Part shown: one piece after another, positions 21,281 to 30,276 of the stretch | How the letters are laid out: each line of letters begins with the position of its first letter | How positions within the stretch are numbered: position 1 is the first letter of the stretch | Assembly: GCF_004360155.1 (NCBI RefSeq) | Contig: NZ_SAIS01000010.1 | Span: forward strand, 124,001-188,000 | Direction: 5' to 3' | From: Paraglaciecola marina | GTDB lineage: Bacteria; Pseudomonadota; Gammaproteobacteria; Enterobacterales; Alteromonadaceae | Length of the DNA stretch: 64,000 bases | The notes under the pieces: generated by a model | Database searches by the model: none | Told to the model about the DNA's origin: nothing | What the model saw: only the letters and a program-made list of their open reading frames with translations | Program-made: the position numbers and the translations under genes

Positions 21281-21949
21281 ATGAAAACTTTTAAATTAAC
21301 TGCAATCACTGCGACCCTATTAGCTGTGACTGGATTTAGTTCTGTTGCAACTGCGGCCGTTGATGCCAACTTTGGTGCAACAAGTAACTATGTCTGGCGT
21401 GGTGTTAGCCAAAGCTCAAACGCAGCTTCTGTTTCTGGTGGCTTAGACTATTCTGATGATAGTGGTTTTTACGTAGGTACTTGGGTTGGTTCATTAGGAG
21501 ATGATGTATCTGGATTCAATGGTGCTGAGACCGACTTTTATTTAGGGTACGGTGGTGAAAGTGACGGTTTTGGTTATGATGTGGGATATATCTATTACTC
21601 ATACACTGAACTTGTAGATAGTGACTTTGGCGAGCTTTATTTCAATGGTAGCTATGGCGCTTTCGGTTTTGGTGTTGCATATACAGTAAACAGTCAAGTT
21701 GATGAAGGTAGCCTTTTTGATGCTGGCGATATTTACGCAAATGTAAGTTATGGTTTTGATCTAGCTAATGATTATAGTCTTGGTCTAACATTAGGGTATT
21801 ATGATTTTGATGCAGGAAGTGATGGGGATTATGCTCACTTTCAGGCAGATATAGCAAAAGGCGATTTTACCTTTTCGGTTTCTAAAGCTGAGTCAGCTTC
21901 AGGTGATGATGATATTAAATTTATCGCTTCTTGGGGCACTAGCTTTTAA
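21281..21949 (+). CDS. TorF family putative porin (TIGR02001 type)
   Basis: The 222-residue protein has a clear signal peptide (about 1-25, ending TAA) and then alternating aromatic/hydrophobic beta strands rich in Gly, Tyr and Asp. The mature N-terminus VDANFGATSNYVWRGVSQS is the signature of the TorF/gcw_chp family of predicted outer-membrane beta-barrels, and the chain ends in Phe (WGTSF) as outer-membrane proteins do. Substrate is unknown. It is a single-gene unit inserted on the opposite strand between dam and rpe, with its own terminator. Confidence 0.88.
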   Translation: MKTFKLTAITATLLAVTGFSSVATAAVDANFGATSNYVWRGVSQSSNAASVSGGLDYSDDSGFYVGTWVGSLGDDVSGFNGAETDFYLGYGGESDGFGYDVGYIYYSYTELVDSDFGELYFNGSYGAFGFGVAYTVNSQVDEGSLFDAGDIYANVSYGFDLANDYSLGLTLGYYDFDAGSDGDYAHFQADIAKGDFTFSVSKAESASGDDDIKFIASWGTSF

Positions 21950-21977
21950 TAGAGCTGGTAATTGTAAGTTAAAATAT

Positions 21978-22002
21978 AAGGAGTGCACCTGCACTCCTTT
22001 TT
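21978..22002 (+). terminator. Rho-independent terminator after the TorF porin gene
   Basis: Arms AAGGAGTGCA (21978-21987) and TGCACTCCTT (21990-21999) are perfectly complementary over 10 bp around a two-base centre, followed by TTT. It begins 29 bases after the porin stop codon. Confidence 0.85.
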
Positions 22003-22124
22003 AGTTTTTGTTATTTACTTTTATAGAGTTCTCGACGAATTAACTAGTAGCTAAGGTAAATGGAGTGTGATGGTTTTTTGTTCGCTAGTATAATGCAACA
22101 AATTGTTTCAGTGCAGATAAGATT

Positions 22125-22442
22125 ATGACAAAGAAGCTAAGATTTTCATCTACTATCGGAAGTACCGCTTTCATTGGAGTAATGGTAATTGCATTGTTTG
22201 GTTTTTTAAACCTATCAAGTTACCAAAAACACAATTTTGCAGATTGCCCAGAAAATGTTGCTTTTCAGCATTCTTTGCCTCTGAGCCACCCTATAAATCG
22301 TTGTGCTGCACAAGAGTCTCAAAGTATCAGTTGGACCTCTTGGTTCACTGGCCATTCCAGTTCTTATCAATTTCACTTTATAGACTTATTAGAGTTGCTT
22401 TCCCGCGCTGCAGATTCTTCAGATAAAGCGCATCACCATTAG
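22125..22442 (+). CDS. Small membrane-anchored protein of unknown function (105 aa)
   Basis: The frame encodes 105 residues with a positively charged N-terminus, one membrane helix (about 13-31) and a Ser/His-rich remainder ending AHHH, with cysteines at about 41 and 60. No family is recognised. It is convergent with dam (22 bases between the stops) and follows the TorF porin terminator, so it would need its own promoter. Support is moderate: ATG start, sensible topology and lack of a competing gene on the other strand. Confidence 0.5.
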   Translation: MTKKLRFSSTIGSTAFIGVMVIALFGFLNLSSYQKHNFADCPENVAFQHSLPLSHPINRCAAQESQSISWTSWFTGHSSSYQFHFIDLLELLSRAADSSDKAHHH

Positions 22443-22463
22443 TACGCCAGTTAAAGCTTGCTG

Positions 22464-23297
22464 TTATTTTTTAGAATATAAGGCCAATAGTTCTGCTACT
22501 TTTAGCCTTTTGTTGCCATTTTGACTAATAAAGCGACTAACTTGCAGCTTTGTAATATCCGCACCTTGATATATGTCTCTTGTAAATTCAGTATCATGAT
22601 TACTGACTAAAACCGGTATGTTTCGTGTTTCACTTGCTCGCTTTGCTAAGTCAGCAAGTTTGATTTGGTTATCTAAAGTAAAGCCTCCCTTTGCATAACT
22701 ATTGAACATAGCCGTTTTACTAATTGGAGCATAAGGCGGATCACAATAGATAATGGCGCCTTGGCGTGCTTTTGCAAATACCCTCTCGAAAGAAGTGCAG
22801 GTAAATATGGCTTGCTGAGACTTTTCAGCAAAAAAGTGAATTTCTTTTTCGGGATAGTATGGGGCTTTATAGCGACCAAAAGGAACATTAAACTTTCCAC
22901 TATTATTGTAGCGGCATAAGCCGTTATAGCCGTGCCTATTCAAATATAAAAAGAATACTGCTCTTTCGTACAAGTCATTGGTTTGATTAAACTCTTGCCT
23001 TATTTCGTAATAGCGTTGTTCGGCATTATTCACTGCGGTAAACAACTCTATACTATCTCTAACGTAGTTATCGGCTTGCTTTTTGACAATATTATATAGA
23101 TTGATGAGATCTGGATTGATGTCGTTAAGGAGATAGCGCGGGTATTGAGTATTTAAAAATACAGAACCAGCGCCTACGAAAGGCTCAATTAATTTGTTTC
23201 CATCAGGTAGCTTGGCTTTTAAGTCTTCAATTAACTTATATTTTCCACCGGCCCATTTTAAAAAAGCTCTGTTTTTTTTGTCTTTTATTACAGCCAA
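22464..23297 (-). CDS. dam: DNA adenine methylase Dam (GATC)
   Basis: The 277-residue enzyme methylates the adenine of GATC, guiding mismatch repair and replication timing. It has FLKWAGGKYKL (residues 12-22), the AdoMet-binding FVGAGSVF (40-47) and the catalytic DPPY (186-189), in the order of alpha-class N6-adenine methyltransferases. Length matches E. coli Dam (278). It follows damX by 72 bases in the aroK-aroB-damX-dam order of enterobacteria and vibrios. Confidence 0.96.
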   Translation of the reverse strand: MAVIKDKKNRAFLKWAGGKYKLIEDLKAKLPDGNKLIEPFVGAGSVFLNTQYPRYLLNDINPDLINLYNIVKKQADNYVRDSIELFTAVNNAEQRYYEIRQEFNQTNDLYERAVFFLYLNRHGYNGLCRYNNSGKFNVPFGRYKAPYYPEKEIHFFAEKSQQAIFTCTSFERVFAKARQGAIIYCDPPYAPISKTAMFNSYAKGGFTLDNQIKLADLAKRASETRNIPVLVSNHDTEFTRDIYQGADITKLQVSRFISQNGNKRLKVAELLALYSKK

Positions 23298-23369
23298 TGT
23301 TCTACCAAACTGAGATACGAATTTTATCAGGCCGAATTGTAACGGCCTATGATGAAAACAACAATTAGC

Positions 23370-24881
23370 TTAATGAACTTGTATGGCGATTTCTTGTTTT
23401 ATTTGCATTACTCGTTTCACAAAAGGATTATTTTTAAGCATTGCAGCTGGTAACTTTTGCCTATGTAAGTTTGCTGCCTCAACTGACGGGAAGCTTTGGT
23501 TGTTTAAAAGCACATACCATTTCACTGCATTTCGGTAGGTTGGGTAAATCCAAATTTGAGATTCTAATTTTTCATCCTTGATATAATTCATCAATGCATT
23601 GAAATTTGTCATGGCGGCAATTTGAATAACGAAATGAGAATCTGACAATGCTAATATTGCATCTAGATCATTTAAATATCGGGTCTCAGCTGTTTTTAGT
23701 TCTGGAAGCTGGGGGTCTGAAATTTCTGCTGCAACAGTGCTCTGAGGTTCTGAAGTGATATCTGGTACAGCATAGTCTTGCTCGGTCGAAACCTTCGTAG
23801 GTGTTGAGGTTTCAATGCTAGTTACAATCAATTCAGGGGGCGCAGATACAGGCAACTCTGAGGCTTTTTCAATTGGCTGCTCTGTCACCATTACATTATT
23901 CTTAATTGGTACTTGTGTGTCTACTTTTGATTCTACTTTACCTTCAATCTCTGCGACTGCCGTTTCCCAATCAGTCACCAATAAAGTATCTAAATCATGC
24001 TGTATTTCCAACTTGGGCAATTGTTCGCTGGTTTGAGTTTTATCAACAATTGGTTCTTCATTAATTTGTGTTAATTTTTCGACCTTTATTGGGAGCGAAG
24101 GCGTTTCATTGACTGCTTCTGCAGTGTTGTAAGCTGCAACCCACTTAAGGATGTTGTCAGAATACTGCCAACTCAAAATGCCAGCAAATGTGAGTACAAA
24201 AACCATACTAAGTAGGGTTATCATCCACCATTTTTTTAATAAAGATGTATGAACATAGGTACTTTGGTTTCTATCTTTTATGCGTTCAGCAAATTTTTGA
24301 CGGTTATGTTGAAGAAATGCCTCTAAATCGGTATTTTCTAGGGATTCAAAATTTTCTTCACCTAAGGTACTGCACTCTGCGATAGGGCTAATACTACTTT
24401 TAAGTATGATTGGCTTGTCTCTGGAGTGAGAAGCTAATCCTGATTTCATCTGTTCAGCCCAGCTTGATTCACCCATTAACAATACATTTAGATGTTGTTT
24501 ATTGTTTGCAAATCGACTTTGTAAAACTAACTCCCAGATTTCTTTTACGAGTTTATTAGGGAGGTTATCGGCCTGGAAAATACTAATAAGTGCTGTGCCA
24601 TCCTTGTTATTCAACGGAGCTAATAATTGATTTAATGGACGATGAAAGTCAACATTTTGTGTATTGGTCAGTAATTGCTTAAAAATTGTTTCTCGGTAGC
24701 TGGCTAGTGGAGTAAGAGGATCTGCGTTGACAAGGGCTACATCCGTTTGGTCATCTTGCTGGCTTAAAAAGCTCTCTACCACACGGGATTGTTGTTTGAT
24801 TTTATCTGTACAAACAAATACTAATTGGGAGGAGTAACTAATTAAATAATCTAAACGGTCGCTTAACTCTGTGGTTGCCAT
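23370..24881 (-). CDS. damX: Division-site protein DamX (SPOR domain)
   Basis: This 503-residue protein has an N-terminal cytoplasmic AAA-like region with no intact Walker A motif (about 1-170), one membrane helix (about 217-237, WWMITLLSMVFVLTF), a Pro/Glu/Thr-rich periplasmic linker and a C-terminal SPOR domain (about 413-490, starting HFVIQIAAM). SPOR domains bind denuded glycan strands at the septum, so DamX gathers at the division site. The position between aroB and dam is conserved. Confidence 0.92.
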   Translation of the reverse strand: MATTELSDRLDYLISYSSQLVFVCTDKIKQQSRVVESFLSQQDDQTDVALVNADPLTPLASYRETIFKQLLTNTQNVDFHRPLNQLLAPLNNKDGTALISIFQADNLPNKLVKEIWELVLQSRFANNKQHLNVLLMGESSWAEQMKSGLASHSRDKPIILKSSISPIAECSTLGEENFESLENTDLEAFLQHNRQKFAERIKDRNQSTYVHTSLLKKWWMITLLSMVFVLTFAGILSWQYSDNILKWVAAYNTAEAVNETPSLPIKVEKLTQINEEPIVDKTQTSEQLPKLEIQHDLDTLLVTDWETAVAEIEGKVESKVDTQVPIKNNVMVTEQPIEKASELPVSAPPELIVTSIETSTPTKVSTEQDYAVPDITSEPQSTVAAEISDPQLPELKTAETRYLNDLDAILALSDSHFVIQIAAMTNFNALMNYIKDEKLESQIWIYPTYRNAVKWYVLLNNQSFPSVEAANLHRQKLPAAMLKNNPFVKRVMQIKQEIAIQVH

Positions 24882-24935
24882 TTCTTTTTTGCCTAGGGTC
24901 TACCTACCCACAACAAAACTGCAATGGGTATTAAA

Positions 24936-26003
24936 TTACGAAAGAATTGACCTTAAAGTGTCTTCACTTACCTTGTTGGTAACCACTGCTTTACCAATAT
25001 TCTCTGGAATAACAAAAAATAATTCACCTGCTTGTACTTTTTTGTCATGACGCATGTGTTTTACAAAATCGTCATAAGACATAGTACTCGGCGCTGCTAT
25101 TGGTAAATCAAAAGCTTGAAGCAATAACTCTACGCGACTAAATTCTGACGCTTTAAGCCAATTCATATCAACTGCTACAGCAGAAGCAAGAACAATGCCT
25201 GCTGCTACAGCTTCACCATGTAACCAGTTGCCATAGCCTTGCTCCGCTTCAATGGCGTGGCCAAAAGTATGGCCTAAATTTAAGATAGCTCTAAGACCTG
25301 ACTCTCTTTCGTCTATAGCGACAATTTCGGCTTTTATTTCACAGCACCTAGCTATCATATACTGTAAAGCGTCTTGATCTTGCTGCTTAATCGCTGTTTG
25401 GTTTTGTTCTAACCAAACAAAAAAGTCATAGTCGTAAATCACACCATACTTTATTACTTCTGCCATTCCCGCTGCAAATTCTCTAGCTGGCAGGGTGTTG
25501 AGGCTATTTGTGTCAATTAAAACAGCTTTAGGTTGGTAAAAAGCACCGATCATATTTTTACCAAGAGGGTGGTTTACTGCGGTTTTTCCTCCTACTGAGG
25601 AGTCAACTTGTGATAACAAGGTGGAAGGTATTTGAATAAATGGCATACCTCTTTGAAAACTTGCAGCGACAAACCCAGTCAAATCGCCTACCACGCCACC
25701 GCCTAACGCAATAAGTGTGGTATCGCGAGCAGCTGACATTTCTAAAAGTTGAGTGATAACAAGCTCGAAGCTTTTGAGGCTTTTATGTTGTTCACCATCA
25801 GGAAGTACTATTTTACTAACGTCATAACCAACTAAAGCCGTTTCAACTTGAGTGTAATACAGTGGCTCAACTATATCGTTAGTAATGATGACAACTTTGT
25901 TAGTTTTAAGATGTGAGGTAAGAACCTCTGGTGTTTCAAGTAAATTAGCCTGAATTAAAATAGGGTAGCTACGCTCACCCAACTCAACTGTTAGTTTTGC
26001 CAT
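24936..26003 (-). CDS. aroB: 3-dehydroquinate synthase
   Basis: The 355-residue enzyme makes 3-dehydroquinate from DAHP, the second step of the shikimate pathway, using NAD and a metal. The NAD loop is GGGVVGDLTGFVA (about 103-115). Metal-site residues are seen in the E(x)IKYG region (about 188-192) and in LNLGHTFGHAIE (about 243-254). The length is normal (E. coli AroB 362). It starts 31 bases after aroK. Confidence 0.97.
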   Translation of the reverse strand: MAKLTVELGERSYPILIQANLLETPEVLTSHLKTNKVVIITNDIVEPLYYTQVETALVGYDVSKIVLPDGEQHKSLKSFELVITQLLEMSAARDTTLIALGGGVVGDLTGFVAASFQRGMPFIQIPSTLLSQVDSSVGGKTAVNHPLGKNMIGAFYQPKAVLIDTNSLNTLPAREFAAGMAEVIKYGVIYDYDFFVWLEQNQTAIKQQDQDALQYMIARCCEIKAEIVAIDERESGLRAILNLGHTFGHAIEAEQGYGNWLHGEAVAAGIVLASAVAVDMNWLKASEFSRVELLLQAFDLPIAAPSTMSYDDFVKHMRHDKKVQAGELFFVIPENIGKAVVTNKVSEDTLRSILS

Positions 26004-26034
26004 AGTGGCTGCCCTATTTTAAATATGTTGTGAA

Positions 26035-26550
26035 TTAAAGACCTATCTTATCAATAATTTGATTCGCGACAGCTCTCGCACTTTGATCGTCAGTTTCAAC
26101 GATATAGTCAGCTGCGTCTTCATACAGTGGGTTACGCTCTTCTGCTAAGTTACGCAATACTGTTTCAGGATCATCTTTTTGTAGTAGCGGACGACGTTTG
26201 TCTCTTTGTGTCCTTGCCACTTGTTTATCAATTGTCGTTTGAAGGTATACAACTATGCCACGAGCAGATAGACGATTGCGTACGTTTTTAGTAACAATAG
26301 AGCCTCCGCCAGTTGCTAAGACAATTCCTTGCTTGTCTGTTAAATCATTAATAACGTTTTCTTCACGTAAGCGGAATCCATCCTCTCCTTCAATATCGAA
26401 AATCCAGGCGATATCTGCGCCTGCGCGTTTTTCAATTTCTTGATCTGAGTCAAAGAATTCTAAATGAAGTTCATCTGCTAGGTGTCTTCCGATAGTGCTT
26501 TTACCAGCACCCATCGGACCAATTAGGAATATATTACGTTTTTCGGCCAT
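26035..26550 (-). CDS. aroK: Shikimate kinase I
   Basis: The 171-residue kinase phosphorylates shikimate at O3. It has the P-loop GPMGAGKST (11-19), the shikimate-binding FDSDQEIE segment (Asp near 36) and the ATGGGS loop (about 79-84). The length equals that of AroK (173 in E. coli). It is the first gene of the aroK-aroB-damX-dam group. A terminator between pilQ and aroK implies that it has its own promoter in the 226 bases upstream, although none is obvious. Confidence 0.96.
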   Translation of the reverse strand: MAEKRNIFLIGPMGAGKSTIGRHLADELHLEFFDSDQEIEKRAGADIAWIFDIEGEDGFRLREENVINDLTDKQGIVLATGGGSIVTKNVRNRLSARGIVVYLQTTIDKQVARTQRDKRRPLLQKDDPETVLRNLAEERNPLYEDAADYIVETDDQSARAVANQIIDKIGL

Positions 26551-26713
26551 TTTTGCTTATATCACAACTTAGTTTATTTAAGGGGTAGAAAAGTATTGTG
26601 CGGCTACCCTTTTATGGATTAACCAGACCTCGTCTAAAAATCGAGTTCGCGATTATCTCAGTTTTATCGTGAATTTTGCAAGCTTTGTAAAACGAAACCT
26701 ACATTTATACAAC

Positions 26714-26745
26714 AAAAAACCACTTAACCTAGAGATTAAGCGGTT
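26714..26745 (-). terminator. Rho-independent terminator of the pilMNOPQ operon
   Basis: Read on the minus strand, AACCGCTTAA (26745-26736) pairs with TTAAGTGGTT (26727-26718) through one G-T wobble, with an 8-base loop, and is followed by a T run at 26719-26714. It lies about 30 bases after the pilQ stop and separates the pilus operon from aroK. Confidence 0.82.
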
Positions 26746-26776
26746 AAATTCCGTTGCTTAAGCTTGAGTCTAAAGT

Positions 26777-28546
26777 TTAGTTTGCACTCAACTCTTCATT
26801 TACAATTTTAGGTGTAACAAATATGAGTAGCTCTCTTTTTTCTAAAACCTCAGAGGTATTTCTAAATAAAGCACCTACAAAAGGTAAGTCACCTAATAAT
26901 GGAATCTTGCTTATGTCGTTAGTACTAGTTTGTTGGAAAATCCCACCTAATACTATGGTTTCGCCATTCGCCACTAAAACCTGTGTACTAATTTCTTGGG
27001 TATCAATTGCGACTGCATCACCAGTTGAAGTAGTAACCGTATCTCCACGCGTATCTTGTGTTACTACTAAATCTAAAATAATACGGTCGTCTGGTGTGAT
27101 ATGAGGGGTTACTTTCAAGCTTAGCACGGCTTTTTTAAACTCAACTGAAGTTGCACCACTTGAAGTAGCTTCAACATAGGGAATTTCTGTACCTTGTTCA
27201 ATATATGCTTCATGTTGATTGGCAACCGTAATACGCGGACTGGCAATAACTTCCCCTTTGTTTTCAGACTCTAGGGCTGACAATTCTAAATCAATAATAG
27301 TACCGTCAAGTAAACGGGCTATTTGAATCCCAATACTGCCGGCTGGGTTAGATACAGGTAAAGCAACATTAAGTCTGTCTGTGGTCGTTGATGCAGAGCC
27401 ACTGGCAAGAGCATCAGCGCCGGCTAGGGTCCCCGATACGGCCCCGTCATCAAAAGTGTTGCTTACGCCCCATTGTACACCTAAGGCCTCACTCGCATTA
27501 TCTCTGACTGTTACCATACGTGATTCAATTAAAACCTGCTTAATAGGTATATCTAAAGCTTTAACTAGGGCTGTAGCTTCATCAATGGATAGCTGGGTAT
27601 CACGGAGTAATAAAGTATTGGTTCTTTCATCAACCGCTACACTGCCTCTAGGAGTTAGAATACTGTTTTCAGTCCCTTTTAAAATTTCGGCCAAGTCATT
27701 CGCTTTTGCATAGTTAATTTGTACATTTGTAGATACTAACGGTGCTAATTCTGCTACCTGTTGTTTAGATTGAAGCTGCTGAGTTTCCCTAGCAGTTAAC
27801 TCTTCAGTAGGGGCAATTAATAATATATTACCTTCAAGACGTTTATCTAAGCCTTTGATTTTTAATATCATATCTAGTGCTTGGTCCCATGGTACACCTG
27901 ATAAGCTTATGGTGACGTTGCCATTTACTGTGTCGGTTGTAACTAGGTTAAAGCCATTAACTTGCGCAATAATTTGTAATACCTGTCTTACAGGTACATC
28001 TTGAAAGTCTAGTGAAATGGGCTCACCTTCAAAATTTGTTTGTTCTTGTTCAGCTGGTGCATCAGCTTTACGTTTTTCAATTTCGATGATTAAGCTATTT
28101 GATGATTTTTGATGGTGGAACGATACTCTGTCGTTGGTATAAAACTCTACTCGACTTTGTTCGTCATCTTGAAAGGTTTCGATCATTTTTACTGGAGTAG
28201 CAAAGTCAGTCACATCCATCTTGAAGATTTGTTCGGAACCTAAGTTAGTTTTTAGCAACACCAATCTTAAGCGATCTTCCATTTTGCTTAATTGCAATTG
28301 AAATTCATCATTACTGAATTGTAACTTTGCTTGCGCTCCGCCATTGGCGAGACGTTTAAATTCTACATTTTGTAATTCAGATACAAATACACTTTTGGGC
28401 TCAGGGGTTAAGTCTACTAAAGCCATGTCTGTTTCTTGGCTGTTAGCCTTGGACGCTAAAAGCAGTGCTACGAATGCAACTAGCAAATATAACCACGTTG
28501 AATTTGTATTATGGGTTTTTTTATTATGGTTTACGTGATTAGACAT
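26777..28546 (-). CDS. pilQ: Type IV pilus secretin PilQ
   Basis: The 589-residue outer-membrane secretin has a signal segment (about 17-36), one AMIN domain (about 55-150), an STN/N0 domain (about 175-240, LDFQDVPVRQVLQIIAQV), an N1 region and the secretin domain (about 360-585, with VASPRITV-like and VLGGIFQ blocks). It forms the gated pore for the pilus. The start overlaps pilP by 8 bases. The chain is short next to Pseudomonas PilQ (about 714), consistent with a single AMIN domain. Confidence 0.95.
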   Translation of the reverse strand: MSNHVNHNKKTHNTNSTWLYLLVAFVALLLASKANSQETDMALVDLTPEPKSVFVSELQNVEFKRLANGGAQAKLQFSNDEFQLQLSKMEDRLRLVLLKTNLGSEQIFKMDVTDFATPVKMIETFQDDEQSRVEFYTNDRVSFHHQKSSNSLIIEIEKRKADAPAEQEQTNFEGEPISLDFQDVPVRQVLQIIAQVNGFNLVTTDTVNGNVTISLSGVPWDQALDMILKIKGLDKRLEGNILLIAPTEELTARETQQLQSKQQVAELAPLVSTNVQINYAKANDLAEILKGTENSILTPRGSVAVDERTNTLLLRDTQLSIDEATALVKALDIPIKQVLIESRMVTVRDNASEALGVQWGVSNTFDDGAVSGTLAGADALASGSASTTTDRLNVALPVSNPAGSIGIQIARLLDGTIIDLELSALESENKGEVIASPRITVANQHEAYIEQGTEIPYVEATSSGATSVEFKKAVLSLKVTPHITPDDRIILDLVVTQDTRGDTVTTSTGDAVAIDTQEISTQVLVANGETIVLGGIFQQTSTNDISKIPLLGDLPFVGALFRNTSEVLEKRELLIFVTPKIVNEELSAN

Positions 28547-29072
28547 TATTTTCTCCAGCCTTCGAAGTCATGGTGAGTGTGGCCTGTTTTTTCTGCCAAC
28601 ATCCAGCGCCATCAGGTAGCATTTCTGTAAATGAAACGGTGCCATTTTTAATTGAGTTTATTTTTCCAAAAAATAAGCCAAGGTAATCGCCAATAGTTGC
28701 TTTAAATAAACTACCAGTATTTGCTTGAATTAACGCCCACTGTTTTCCATTTGATTCAAAAACACCGGTTACAGATAATGCATCAATACCAAACCCTTGT
28801 AGTGGTTGCTTGGTTCTATTGAAATCAGGTTGGTCACAATTAGGTTGAGTTGTCACTTTTACGGTAACTCCAGTATTCCGAGGACGTTGAAACGGACTCC
28901 TTAGTGTTTTTGCAGAGTAAACAAAAGTGGGTTTACTTTCAAACTCTGGGTAGGGTTCAATGTTCACCGATGTAGTGGCTTTTACTTCTGCTATAAATGT
29001 TTGTAAATCATCAGTTTTAGCCTCACATCCACTCAGCACTGCTATGGCAACTATAAGTTTCAAAGCTTTCAT
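28539..29072 (-). CDS. pilP: Type IV pilus lipoprotein PilP
   Basis: The 177-residue protein has a lipoprotein signal with lipobox LSGC (Cys 16), a flexible region and a beta-domain with the SPF(Q)R-type motif LRSPFQRPR, typical of PilP. PilP links the PilN/PilO inner-membrane complex to PilQ. It overlaps pilO by 4 bases and pilQ by 8, so expression is coupled. Confidence 0.93.
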   Translation of the reverse strand: MKALKLIVAIAVLSGCEAKTDDLQTFIAEVKATTSVNIEPYPEFESKPTFVYSAKTLRSPFQRPRNTGVTVKVTTQPNCDQPDFNRTKQPLQGFGIDALSVTGVFESNGKQWALIQANTGSLFKATIGDYLGLFFGKINSIKNGTVSFTEMLPDGAGCWQKKQATLTMTSKAGENNV

Positions 29073-29695
29073 TTTGCCCCTCCTTTTGAAACTGATGTAG
29101 ATACTTCATTATCCACAGCGGCCCTATAGGTTTTTGCTTGTACTTGTAACTTAAGAGTGTTTTCTTCTTGAGTTACTTCAAAATCGTGTACGGTTACAAT
29201 TCGAGGTAGTCCAGCTATCTCAGATGCAAACTGGCCAAAGTCGTGGTATCCACCTGTTACTTCCATTTCAATAGGTAACTCAGAGTAAAATTCTTTAGGA
29301 ATTTCCCGTTGCCAATTGAGTAGCCTAAAGGTTAACCCTGCTGATGTACCTACTAATGTAATGTCGTCTAATAATCCTGGTGTTTCGTTACTGGTAGGTA
29401 ACGATTTCAACATAGATGAAAAGTCATTTTGTAAGTTTGTCAATTGTTCTTCATAAGCTTTTAAATTAACAGCTATTCTATATTTAGCTTGAAAAGTCAG
29501 TTTTAAATCAGCTTCTTTATTTTGTGCGCTTTCTAGCAGAGGTAACTTTGATTTAACTAAACCATAATATCCGCCCACTAAAGACAGTATGATAACAAAC
29601 AAAACAACAACGGTTTTTACTTCAAACGGCCATACCGCTACTTGCTCAAAATCTAAGTCGTTAATTTCTTTTAATTTATTGAAATCAAATTTCAT
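29069..29695 (-). CDS. pilO: Type IV pilus inner-membrane protein PilO
   Basis: The 208-residue protein has a short cytoplasmic N-terminus, one membrane helix (about 29-46), a periplasmic coiled coil (about 50-95) and a C-terminal ferredoxin-like domain. Motifs such as LPTSNETPGLLDDI are standard for PilO. It forms heterodimers with PilN in the alignment complex. It overlaps pilN and pilP by 4 bases each. Confidence 0.94.
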   Translation of the reverse strand: MKFDFNKLKEINDLDFEQVAVWPFEVKTVVVLFVIILSLVGGYYGLVKSKLPLLESAQNKEADLKLTFQAKYRIAVNLKAYEEQLTNLQNDFSSMLKSLPTSNETPGLLDDITLVGTSAGLTFRLLNWQREIPKEFYSELPIEMEVTGGYHDFGQFASEIAGLPRIVTVHDFEVTQEENTLKLQVQAKTYRAAVDNEVSTSVSKGGAK

Positions 29696-30276
29696 TTCTT
29701 GTCCCCTTCATTAGTGGCAGAGAAATCTGGGGCGACACTGGGGTTGATTGTAAATGTAAGTTTAAAATCACTCACTGCTTCTAAAGCTGAGGTATCCGCT
29801 TTGATTGAGGATATTTCGCCGCTGCTAAATATAGCTGAATCTTCTAACTGACGCATAAAGTCGGCTAAACGATTGTTTGATTCGCTGACCCCTAAAATTT
29901 CCATGCGATTGCCACGTCTAGAGAAACTGCGAAATGACAAACCAGGAGGGACTAAGCGAACTAATTCATCTAAAACAATAGGCACAGCATTTCTGCTTGA
30001 TTCAAGTTGTTCTATTAGTGCCATTCTTTGTTCAATAGCTTGTTTGTCTTTTTGAATATCTTTGATCTTTGCTATTTGTTGGTCGAGTAAAACGGTTTGT
30101 TGTTCAATAAAGTTATTACGATAGGTTTGATTAGAAATCATATTGTCTACCAAATACCCAACTGCAAACATTAAACCAATGGCACCTAATGCCAATACAG
30201 CAAGTAATGTTAAATAATTCTTTTTGTCTTCTGCCCTGCGACTTTCACGCCAGGGCAATAAGTTTATATGTGCCAT
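29692..30276 (-). CDS. pilN: Type IV pilus inner-membrane protein PilN
   Basis: The 194-residue protein starts MAHINLLPWRE; the INLLPWR motif is the cytoplasmic element that docks into PilM. One membrane helix (about 24-44) and a periplasmic coiled coil and domain follow. It overlaps pilM by 13 bases at its start and pilO by 4 at its end. Confidence 0.95.
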   Translation of the reverse strand: MAHINLLPWRESRRAEDKKNYLTLLAVLALGAIGLMFAVGYLVDNMISNQTYRNNFIEQQTVLLDQQIAKIKDIQKDKQAIEQRMALIEQLESSRNAVPIVLDELVRLVPPGLSFRSFSRRGNRMEILGVSESNNRLADFMRQLEDSAIFSSGEISSIKADTSALEAVSDFKLTFTINPSVAPDFSATNEGDKK

